Shown here: positions 1-5,903 of the stretch, one piece after another | How the letters are laid out: each line of letters opens with the position of its first letter | How positions within the stretch are numbered: position 1 is the stretch's first letter | Source of the DNA: Planctomycetaceae bacterium | Lineage (GTDB): Bacteria; Planctomycetota; Planctomycetia; Pirellulales; Pirellulaceae | Assembly (NCBI GenBank): GCA_003455945.1 | Contig: DMPQ01000241.1 | Coordinates: 6,854 to 13,059 of the forward strand | Length of the DNA: 6,206 bases | Direction: 5' to 3' | Notes under the pieces: model-generated | The model's database searches: none | Told to the model about the DNA's origin: nothing | The model's input: the letters and a program-made list of their open reading frames with translations, nothing else | Made by a program: the position numbers and the translations under genes

Positions 1-2
1 TG

Positions 3-329
3 CGGATCGTCACCTTGAGTTGCGGTCTGGAACTGATCGATCGACTCGAAGCACGAGCCATCGGGCGCGGAGAATCGCCGATCGACCTGAAGATCGCGGC
101 GCTCGGTCCGGTAGTCGGTCGACGAACGCCCCTCGCACCCCTTACGATCTGCGGATCGCGCGATCTCCTCTCCCGCTGGTTCGTCCCTCGCCCGGACGTC
201 GTCGTGCCGGGGATCGGCCACCTGGGATACGTCGTCTCGCCGATCGTCGAGGAGCATCTGAATCGATGGCTGTCGGACAGCATTTCCGAATCATCGGCTC
301 CGGAAGCCATCTCCCCGCCGCGATCGTGA
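3..329 (+). CDS. Alpha/beta-fold hydrolase, C-terminal part (5' end outside window)
   Basis: The reading frame is open from the left edge and ends at TGA 327-329, giving about 108 C-terminal residues. The recognisable part is the end of an alpha/beta-hydrolase fold: a strand ending in ICGSRD, whose Asp (codon 162-164) sits where the catalytic acid lies, then VPGIGHLG, whose His (codon 219-221) sits where the catalytic His lies, then a closing helix ending in NRWL. The nucleophile elbow would be upstream of the window, so the reaction and substrate cannot be read. The last roughly 20 residues are Ser/Pro-rich, lie beyond the domain and are encoded in the region shared with the next gene. Its position directly before a ketoacyl synthase III gene suggests it acts on the product of that enzyme or on an acyl thioester; an OleB-like role is possible but not shown. 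Family call fairly sure, function unknown. Confidence 0.62.
   Translation, partial: RIVTLSCGLELIDRLEARAIGRGESPIDLKIAALGPVVGRRTPLAPLTICGSRDLLSRWFVPRPDVVVPGIGHLGYVVSPIVEEHLNRWLSDSISESSAPEAISPPRS
249..254 (+). promoter_or_regulatory. Shine-Dalgarno site supporting the KAS III start at 266
   Basis: GAGGAG lies 11 nt before the ATG at 266, inside the coding sequence of the upstream hydrolase. It supports the internal start at 266 over the long upstream extension of the same open frame, which is Arg/Ser/Pro-rich and has no ketoacyl-synthase similarity. Confidence 0.55.
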
Positions 330-1258
330 CGGCGGACGAAGCGGATCGGCGCGCAGGGGTCGAGGCGGGGTGGACGATGCGTCATGCGGGGGTCGTGACG
401 CGTCACGAATGCGTCCTGCCCGAAACGTTGGCGACGATGGCGGCCGCTGCCTGTCGCGCCGCCGTGGCCGATGCCGGCTGCGACTGGTCCGACCTCGACC
501 TGATTCTCGATGCGAGCACCTGTCGACATCAGCCGATCCCCTGCAACGCCGCTCTGGTCAGTGCCGAGCTCGGTGGGGAAGTTTCCGGGATTCCGTGCTT
601 CGACCTGCAGAGCACCTGTCTCGGGTTTCTGGTCGCCCTCGAGGTGGTCAACGCGCTCTTCGCGGCAGGGAGTCGCCGCCGTGTGCTGATCGTCTGTTCG
701 GAAGCGGGGCTCGCCGGAGTCGACTGGCGGCAGCCGGACAGCGCGGCGCTGATCGGCGATGGTGCCGCGGCGGTCGTCGTCGAAAGGCAAGCGCCTGACG
801 GCGACTGGACCTATCGGCATCTGACGCTGGCCGAACATCGCGAGACGTGCGAGGTGCGAGGAGGAGCGCACTCGCGCCCGCCGTACGACTACACTCCCGA
901 ATCCGATGCGGAGTATCGTTTTCGCATGGACGGACCGAAGCTCTTTCGCGTGGCGCTCGAGACGCTTCCCGGCATGGTCGACGAACTGATCGGATCGACG
1001 GGAATCGCGAGAAGCGAACTGACGGTGATTCCGCATCAGGCTTCGCCGCGAGCGGTCGCCGCGGTCCGTCGCCTGCTTCGAGTCGCGCCGGATCGCTATG
1101 TCGACCGCGCTGCGGAGTTCGGCAACCTGGCGGCGGCGAGTCTGCCGCTGATGATCGATCTCGAACGCCGCGCCGGACGCCTTCGCCCCGGCATGCCGCT
1201 GCTGCTGCTCGGCACCAGCGCCGGTTACTCGCAGGCAGGAGCGATCTTCCGCCTATGA
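266..1258 (+). CDS. Beta-ketoacyl synthase III family protein (FabH/OleA-like)
   Basis: 330-residue thiolase-fold condensing enzyme, the usual size for FabH-type proteins. The start at ATG 266 gives the typical N-terminal strand (FRIIGSGSHLP). The catalytic Cys is residue 118 in DLQSTCLGFL, the His is 257 in VIPHQAS, and the Asn is 287 in EFGNLAAAS. The His-Asn spacing of 30 equals that of E. coli FabH, so the triad is complete and the enzyme should be active. The IGDGAAAVV strand and the C-terminal LLLGTSAGYSQAGAIF segment are also family features. By family it makes a C-C bond between an acyl thioester held on Cys and a second acyl-ACP or acyl-CoA in the cytoplasm. Its setting with two hydrolases and a glycosyltransferase, and without fabD, fabG or acpP nearby, argues for secondary metabolism rather than housekeeping fatty-acid initiation. 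FabH, OleA-like Claisen condensation and acyltransferase-type KAS III remain alternatives. It overlaps the hydrolase by 64 nt and the next gene by 4 nt. Confidence 0.9.
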   Translation: MAVGQHFRIIGSGSHLPAAIVTADEADRRAGVEAGWTMRHAGVVTRHECVLPETLATMAAAACRAAVADAGCDWSDLDLILDASTCRHQPIPCNAALVSAELGGEVSGIPCFDLQSTCLGFLVALEVVNALFAAGSRRRVLIVCSEAGLAGVDWRQPDSAALIGDGAAAVVVERQAPDGDWTYRHLTLAEHRETCEVRGGAHSRPPYDYTPESDAEYRFRMDGPKLFRVALETLPGMVDELIGSTGIARSELTVIPHQASPRAVAAVRRLLRVAPDRYVDRAAEFGNLAAASLPLMIDLERRAGRLRPGMPLLLLGTSAGYSQAGAIFRL

Positions 1259-2178
1259 GTCACCCGAGCCGGCACGCGTCGAACCTCGACCGAACGAATC
1301 GCACCGTCACGTCTCAGCCCCCCGACGATTCGCTTCCGGGGAGCGGACGTCTGACGCAGGTCTCGTTTCACGCGGCGGGATGGTGTCGCCAGTCGGCGCG
1401 CCTGGCCGGGCGTCCCGACCGCGGATCGATCCGTTTTCATGCGGTCTTCGTGCGAATCGAACACCCGACCTTCGGCACCCATCTGATCGACACCGGATAC
1501 GGACCGGGCTATCTCGACGCGATCCGGGGATTTCCCGAGTCGATTCTCGGTCGGCTGTTGCCGACGACGATCGGTCCGGAGCGCTCGCCGGATGAAGTCC
1601 TCCGCCGCGCCGGCGTGCCGCTCGATTCGATCGGCTCGATCCTGATCTCGCATTTTCATGGCGACCACGTCGGCGGCCTCGATCGCTTTCCGAACGTCCG
1701 GCTCGCGGCGCGCGGGATCGCGTACGAAACGCCGGAGCGGCGCGGGCGCCTCGGTCGTCTGATGATGGGTTACGTGCGCGAGTTGGTACCGAGCGATTTC
1801 GCCGAGCGGGTCGATCGCATCGACGAATCGGAGTTCGTCGCCGGCGTCGGTTTGCTCGACGGGTTTCGCGTGAGAGACCATTTCGGTGACGGAAGTCTCT
1901 GGTGGGTCGATCTTCCCGGGCATGCGGCGGGGCACGTCGGCTTTCTGTTGCGGACGAACGATGAGGCGATCTTCTATGTCGTCGATGCCTGTTGGGATGT
2001 GCCGTCGACGCTTGCCGGTCGCCCGATGCCGTTCGTCTCGCGACGCGTTCAGTTCGACGCGCGCGCCTACCAGGCGACGCGGGTCAGGTTGAAGGCGTGG
2101 AGCGAACGGTACGGTCGTCGCCCGATCGCCTGTCACTGTCACGAGACGCTTGCCCGTGTGGCCGACCTTCCGGATTGA
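1255..2178 (+). CDS. Metallo-beta-lactamase-fold hydrolase
   Basis: 307-residue MBL-fold protein. The dinuclear metal site is complete: HFHGDH at residues 133-138, His223 in PGHAAGH, Asp244 in VVDACWD, and a C-terminal His in CHCHE (294 or 296). The order and spacing resemble AHL-lactonase-type members, so hydrolysis of a lactone, ester or thioester is plausible; the substrate is not readable. The first roughly 33 residues are polar, with no signal peptide, and precede the domain, but no other ATG, GTG or TTG in frame lies before the fold, so ATG 1255 is the supported start. That ATG overlaps the stop of the KAS III gene as ATGA, with a CAGGAG at 1236-1241, indicating translational coupling. 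The WCRQ...RFHAVFVRIEHP...HLIDTGYGPGY region recalls, from memory only, MBL proteins of KAS III and adenylate-forming-enzyme (F390-synthetase-like) gene clusters. A product-releasing thioesterase or lactonase in the same pathway is the working inference. Confidence 0.9.
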   Translation: MSHPSRHASNLDRTNRTVTSQPPDDSLPGSGRLTQVSFHAAGWCRQSARLAGRPDRGSIRFHAVFVRIEHPTFGTHLIDTGYGPGYLDAIRGFPESILGRLLPTTIGPERSPDEVLRRAGVPLDSIGSILISHFHGDHVGGLDRFPNVRLAARGIAYETPERRGRLGRLMMGYVRELVPSDFAERVDRIDESEFVAGVGLLDGFRVRDHFGDGSLWWVDLPGHAAGHVGFLLRTNDEAIFYVVDACWDVPSTLAGRPMPFVSRRVQFDARAYQATRVRLKAWSERYGRRPIACHCHETLARVADLPD

Positions 2179-3496
2179 ACTCGTTGCGCCGCCGTTCGCC
2201 GGACATCTCTTTCCGGCGCTCGGAGCCGCTGCGCGCCTGAAGCTTCGCCGTGACGTTCAGGTCACCTGCGCCACGACCTCGGGCGGAGCCGCAGCGGTCG
2301 AACGAGCCGGAATCGCGTATCGGGAGCTGCTCCCCGGAAACGACGCTCGGATCCGCGCGATCGCCGACCCGCCCCGTCGAGTCGGGTCGAATCCGCTCCG
2401 GATGCTGGATCAGTTCCGAGCCAATCTGGCGCTGATGCGGCAGCTGATCGACGAACTCGAAGCGACCTGGTCCGCTGCGCCGCCGGATCTGGTGATCGCC
2501 GATTTCTGTGTGCCGTTCGCCGGCCTGACGGCGCGCCGCATGGGAATTCCCTGGTGGACCGGCATGCCGACGCCGTGTGCCCTCGAGACGCGCAGCGGAC
2601 CGCCGACCTATCTCGGCGGTTGGCGACCGCACGACGGCCCGCTCTGGAGGGTGCGCGACGCGGCGGGCCGGGCATTCGTTTCGGGGTTCAAGCGATTCGT
2701 CGCTCGGGCGTTTCGATCATCGCTGGTGTCGCTGGGGATCGAGTCGGGCCCGTACCGCGACGACGGATGGGAGCTGATCTACTCGAACGAGAAGATCCTC
2801 GGCTACGCGATGCGCGAGTTCGAGTTCGAACGGGGGTGGCCCGATTGGTTCGAGTTCGTCGGGCCGATCAGCGCCGATCCGGGACGAGCGGGGAGCGAAC
2901 CGGAGTTCGTCTCGGGAAAGCAGCACTGTCTGATCAGTCTCGGCACGCACGTCCCGTGGGCCAAGCGGCAAGCGGTCGAACTGTTCCGACGTGTCGCACG
3001 CCTCGCTCCGGACTGGGAGTTCCACTTCTCGTGGGGCGATGCGACACGGACCGAGGTTCGGGCCGAGGGAAACTTTCGCGAGTTGCCGTTCGTTTCGTAC
3101 GACCGCTACCTCGAACGCTACGACGCGGTCGTGATGCACGGCGGAACGGGAGTCGGTTATGCGTGCATCGGCGCCGGGCGACCGATGCTCGTCTGGCCGC
3201 AGGACTACGACCAGTTCGACCATGCGGCCCGACTGGTCCATCACGGTCTGGCGCGGCGTCTGAGGCCGAGCCCACGGCGCGTGATCGCCGATCTCGAAAG
3301 GATCGTCGGCGATCCGCAGGCGATCGAAAGTCGCGAGAGATTTCGCGAGGCGCACCGCCGCTACGACGCACCTCGAACGGTCGAGAAGGAGGTCGAGTCG
3401 CTGATGCTGCGCACCGGAAAGCTGTTCGGCGAACGACGACAGGGAAAGTCGGTCGACTGCGTTCAGATGCTCCGATCGAAGCCGCGCGATGACTGA
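2156..3496 (+). CDS. GT1/UGT-type glycosyltransferase
   Basis: About 446 residues with a GT-B fold of the UGT/macrolide-glycosyltransferase type. Using the numbering from the slightly earlier TTG at 2150, the N-terminal domain opens with APPFAGHLFPAL, where His19 is the expected catalytic base, and has a candidate partner Asp at 118 (VIADFC). The C-terminal nucleotide-sugar domain shows LISLGTHV (261-268), MHGGTGVGYACIGAGRP (from 329), VWPQDYDQFDHAARL (from 348), the HGG and DQ elements that bind the sugar donor. No membrane segment is evident. By family it transfers a sugar from an NDP-sugar to a small, usually hydrophobic acceptor. Start choice is uncertain: GTG 2156 is preferred because GAGA at 2143-2146 is 9 nt away, whereas TTG 2150 is only 3 nt away. 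Either start lies inside the MBL gene (overlap 23-29 nt). Its 3' end overlaps the convergent protease gene by 34 bp. It probably glycosylates the product of the upstream enzymes (inference). Confidence 0.9.
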   Translation: MWPTFRIELVAPPFAGHLFPALGAAARLKLRRDVQVTCATTSGGAAAVERAGIAYRELLPGNDARIRAIADPPRRVGSNPLRMLDQFRANLALMRQLIDELEATWSAAPPDLVIADFCVPFAGLTARRMGIPWWTGMPTPCALETRSGPPTYLGGWRPHDGPLWRVRDAAGRAFVSGFKRFVARAFRSSLVSLGIESGPYRDDGWELIYSNEKILGYAMREFEFERGWPDWFEFVGPISADPGRAGSEPEFVSGKQHCLISLGTHVPWAKRQAVELFRRVARLAPDWEFHFSWGDATRTEVRAEGNFRELPFVSYDRYLERYDAVVMHGGTGVGYACIGAGRPMLVWPQDYDQFDHAARLVHHGLARRLRPSPRRVIADLERIVGDPQAIESRERFREAHRRYDAPRTVEKEVESLMLRTGKLFGERRQGKSVDCVQMLRSKPRDD

Positions 3497-4581
3497 TTTC
3501 CCGGATGCAAACGCCGGAACTCGAGGTACGCGCCGAGCAGCGAATGGGTGAGCAGTCCGACCAGTCGTGAACCGTGGGCGACGAGTACGGCGGAGCTGCC
3601 GCTCTGCTGCATCTTGTCGACCGCCGCTTCGAGCGGCAGGTCGTCCGAGACGATCGGAACCTGGTCGGACATCAACTCGCCGGCGGTCGAGGTGCGCAGC
3701 ATCTCCTGCGACACGGCGGCTCGTCGCAAGTCGTTCGAGTAGACCATGCCGATCACCTCGCCCGACAGGACGATCGGAAAGTCGCGCTGCAGCCCGCGAC
3801 TCGCCTGGAACAGGAGTCGATCGATCGGTTCCTGCGGGGGAAAGGTGATGTAGTCGGTCGCCATCGCATCGCGGACGAAGAGTCCGCCGAGCGTCGCCCG
3901 CGCCTCGGAGGCCTGCAGTTCCCCGCGGGCTCCGAAGATGACGAACGCCGCGATCAGCAGCAGAGTCCATTGCTGGGTGACGATGCCGAGCAGACCGAGC
4001 AGGATCGCGACTCCTTGGCCGACGTTCGCCGCAACTCGGGTCGCTTGGGGGTGAGGGAGCACGGCGGCCAGTCCGGCTCGCAGCATCCGTCCGCCGTCCA
4101 TCGGAAAGGCGGGGATCAGATTGAAGACGATCAGCATCACGTTCACGAGCATCAGCTGCAGCGCGAAGTTGCCGTGGAGCGGGTCGAGCTGAGTCGAGTC
4201 GATGGTGACCATCGTCAGTAGCACGACCGGGAGCAGCAGCGCGGCGATGACGACGTTGACCGCAGGACCGGCGACGGCAACGACGAACTCCTGCCACGGA
4301 TCGGTCGGGATCCGCTCGAGTCGGGCAACGCCGCCGATCGGAAGCAGCGTGATGTCTCGGGTCCGGATGCCGTAACGACGGGCCGCAAGGGCATGTCCGT
4401 ATTCGTGCAGCACGACGCAGCCGAAGATCGCCAGCGTGAAGAGAATGCCGCGCAGCGCCGCGAACCAGCCTTCTCCTTGAGACAGGTGCTGGTAGGCGAC
4501 CCATCCGATCAGGAGCAGGAAGGACCAATGGACGTAGACGCCGATTCCGGCGAATTTCGCGATCCGAAGCGATCCGTTCAT
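3463..4581 (-). CDS. Site-2-protease-like M50 metalloprotease with tandem CBS domains
   Basis: 372-residue polytopic membrane protein. Hydrophobic segments lie near residues 10-30, 45-65, 97-125, 142-160 and 188-217. The zinc motif HEYGH is at 59-63 within the second segment, and the second conserved motif NLIPAFPMDGG is at 154-164, where Asp162 is the third metal ligand. GGVA, and VAVAGPAVNV at 102-110, are also typical of the S2P group. Two CBS repeats follow, about residues 235-290 and 300-355, predicted to bind an adenosyl ligand and gate the protease. Family members perform intramembrane cleavage of substrates such as anti-sigma factors; the substrate here is unknown. The start at ATG 4581 fits the family N-terminus (IAKFAGIGVYVHWSFLLL), but no good Shine-Dalgarno precedes it; an upstream TTG at 4677 in the same frame gives an Arg-rich extension and was rejected. 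It lies 102 nt downstream of pdxA on the same strand. Confidence 0.93.
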   Translation of the reverse strand: MNGSLRIAKFAGIGVYVHWSFLLLIGWVAYQHLSQGEGWFAALRGILFTLAIFGCVVLHEYGHALAARRYGIRTRDITLLPIGGVARLERIPTDPWQEFVVAVAGPAVNVVIAALLLPVVLLTMVTIDSTQLDPLHGNFALQLMLVNVMLIVFNLIPAFPMDGGRMLRAGLAAVLPHPQATRVAANVGQGVAILLGLLGIVTQQWTLLLIAAFVIFGARGELQASEARATLGGLFVRDAMATDYITFPPQEPIDRLLFQASRGLQRDFPIVLSGEVIGMVYSNDLRRAAVSQEMLRTSTAGELMSDQVPIVSDDLPLEAAVDKMQQSGSSAVLVAHGSRLVGLLTHSLLGAYLEFRRLHPGNQSSRGFDRSI

Positions 4582-4605
4582 GGTTCGCCCATGAGGAAGT
4601 CTTGT

Positions 4606-4628
4606 AGCGGACGAGCGTGCCGTCCGCT
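4606..4628 (-). other. Hairpin in the pdxA-protease spacer
   Basis: Perfect 8-bp inverted repeat (4606-4613 with 4621-4628) around a 7-nt loop, in the 102-nt spacer between the pdxA stop and the protease start. No T-run follows on either strand, so it does not meet the criteria for an intrinsic terminator. It may attenuate or stabilise a pdxA-protease transcript. The rest of this spacer shows nothing recognisable. Confidence 0.35.
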
Positions 4629-4683
4629 CGGCATTGTTCGACGCGAAGCGATCAGGGACAAGCGGTGGCCGCAGCAAGCGGGC

Positions 4684-5706
4684 TCATTCCGCGCGTTCGC
4701 GATGCCCGTCCGCCAACCGGGACGCAAGTCGGATCGCCGCTCGCATGCTGGCGAAGTCGACCTGGCCGCTCCACGCGATATCGAAGGCGGTCCCGTGATC
4801 GACCGACGTCCGCACGATCGGCAGCCCGAGCGTGACGTTGACCCCTTGGTCGAACGCGAGCGCCTTGAGCGGAATCAGCCCCTGATCGTGATACATGCAG
4901 ACATAGGCGTCGGTGCGAGCCCGGATCTTGGGGAGAAACGCCGTGTCGGGCGGGAGCGGTCCTTCCAGATCGAGTCCCTCGGCACGCGCCCGCTCGATCG
5001 CCGGACGGATGATCCGGATCTCCTCGTCGCCGAACAGTCCCCCTTCGCCCGCATGCGGATTCAGGCCGAGCACCGTCAGATGCGGCCGCGGCTTGTCGGC
5101 GATTCGGCGCATCGCCCGATCGGTCAGGCGAATCAGTCGGACGATCCGTTCGACATCCAGCAGCTTCGGAACCGCCGCCAGCGGGACGTGAGTCGTCACG
5201 AGCGAGCAGGTGATCGCGGGCGAGGTGAGCATCATTCCCGAATCGGTGCAGCCGGTCGCTTCGGTCAGGATCTCGGTATGCCCCGGATACGGCACGTCGG
5301 CCAGATGGAGCGACTCCTTGTTGATCGGCGCCGTGACGATTCCTTCGGCGTAACGCCGACGACACGTTTCGATCGCCGCCATCAGATACGCATGGCTGGC
5401 TCGGCCTCCGGCGGCCGAGATGCTTCCGCGCGGGAACGGCCCCGGCGCTTCGCTCGACAGATCGACGATCGCCGGCCCGCGGTCGATCCGACCGTTGGTC
5501 AGATGGCCGCCCGGCCAGGTCGGCACATGGTCGAGCGACACGCCCTGAAGAGCCGCCGCCTGTTCGAGCGTCGCTCGGTCGCCGACGACGATCGGATCGG
5601 CGATCGCCAGCGTCGCGTCGTCGAACAAGGAACGGACGGCGAGTTCCGGACCGACTCCGGCCGGATCTCCCATGGTCAGCAGCAGTCGCGGGCGATTCGT
5701 CGGCAT
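4684..5706 (-). CDS. pdxA: 4-hydroxythreonine-4-phosphate dehydrogenase
   Basis: 340-residue cytoplasmic enzyme of the DXP-dependent vitamin B6 pathway. It oxidises 4-phosphohydroxy-L-threonine with NAD(P), and the product is condensed with DXP by PdxJ to pyridoxine 5'-phosphate. Motifs in order: TMGDPAGVGPE (11-21), VTAPINKE (124-131), GHTE (142-145), LGLNPHAGEGG (213-223), MYHDQGLIPLK (271-281), and LGLPIVRTSVDHGTAFDIA (293-311). The three metal-binding histidines are His173 (in TTHVPL), His218 and His273. They match E. coli His166, His211 and His266 with a constant offset of seven, so no indel separates them. Length is normal. ATG 5706 is preceded by GAGGAG (complement of 5713-5718) at 6 nt spacing. 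No pdxJ is in view. The paralogue PdxA2 (D-threonate/D-erythronate 4-phosphate dehydrogenase) is a close relative, but nothing nearby (no DUF1537 kinase) supports that role. Confidence 0.95.
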   Translation of the reverse strand: MPTNRPRLLLTMGDPAGVGPELAVRSLFDDATLAIADPIVVGDRATLEQAAALQGVSLDHVPTWPGGHLTNGRIDRGPAIVDLSSEAPGPFPRGSISAAGGRASHAYLMAAIETCRRRYAEGIVTAPINKESLHLADVPYPGHTEILTEATGCTDSGMMLTSPAITCSLVTTHVPLAAVPKLLDVERIVRLIRLTDRAMRRIADKPRPHLTVLGLNPHAGEGGLFGDEEIRIIRPAIERARAEGLDLEGPLPPDTAFLPKIRARTDAYVCMYHDQGLIPLKALAFDQGVNVTLGLPIVRTSVDHGTAFDIAWSGQVDFASMRAAIRLASRLADGHRERAE

Positions 5707-5753
5707 CGTGTTCTCCTCGATCGACTCCCCCGAGCCGACTCGTTCGCGCGAAA

Positions 5754-5816
5754 GTCGACTCGCCGCGGACCGTCGACATCCTGTCGAGTCGACGTCACGA
5801 CCGACGTCTCGGTCGT
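5754..5816. repeat. Palindrome cluster upstream of pdxA
   Basis: Within 63 bp there are three GTCGAC palindromes (5754, 5772, 5788) and two GACGTC palindromes (5791, 5803). They build overlapping inverted repeats: a 9-bp pair 5754-5762/5785-5793, a 6-bp pair 5773-5778/5782-5787 that excludes the first, and an 8-bp perfect hairpin 5797-5804/5809-5816 with a 4-nt loop. The block starts about 48 nt before the pdxA start codon, within the region where its promoter or leader must lie. It could be an operator or a leader structure. No T-run follows the hairpin on the minus strand, and no clear -10/-35 pair was seen. Confidence 0.35.
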
Positions 5817-5820
5817 CTCG

Positions 5821-5874
5821 TCAAAGCAAGAAACCGAGTCCGAACCGACTCGCGAAGCCGGTCCGAACTCGGTT
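5821..5874 (-). terminator. Rho-independent terminator of the DUF1080 gene
   Basis: Read on the minus strand, it begins 29 nt after the DUF1080 stop codon. The 5' arm (5874 to 5857) pairs with the 3' arm (5849 to 5832) as an 18-bp uninterrupted stem, with three G-U pairs and a 7-nt loop (5856-5850). The transcript then runs UUUCUUGCUUU to 5823. On the plus strand the three wobbles become A-C mismatches and there is no T-run, so the structure works only for minus-strand transcripts, matching the direction of the gene. Confidence 0.8.
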
Positions 5875-5903
5875 CCGTTGGCCTGCATCGGTCCGCCGCC
5901 GTC

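Noticed and set aside
20..265. N-terminal extension of the KAS III open frame
   Set aside because: Arg/Ser/Pro-rich and out of frame with the real hydrolase coding sequence. The ketoacyl-synthase fold starts just after ATG 266, which has a Shine-Dalgarno.
1225..2142. 305-codon open frame on the minus strand opposite the MBL gene
   Set aside because: Arg/Asp-rich shadow with no recognisable fold; the plus-strand MBL protein has a full metal site.
2554..3492. 312-codon plus-strand frame inside the glycosyltransferase
   Set aside because: Frame-shifted shadow, Arg-rich; the glycosyltransferase frame is intact throughout.
2717..4528. Long open frame (603 codons) on the minus strand
   Set aside because: It runs antisense to the glycosyltransferase and in another frame of the protease. 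The translation is Arg/Ser/Asp-rich with no domain, while both overlapped genes have clear family motifs.
4606..4628. Hairpin considered as an intrinsic terminator for pdxA
   Set aside because: No T-run follows on the minus strand; kept only as an unassigned hairpin.
5797..5816. 8-bp perfect hairpin considered as a second terminator
   Set aside because: It is followed on the minus strand by G/C-rich sequence, and a convincing terminator lies only a few bases upstream.
5707..5903. Riboswitch (for example a PLP-linked element) before pdxA
   Set aside because: No known riboswitch core could be recognised; only the palindrome cluster and the upstream gene's terminator are visible.
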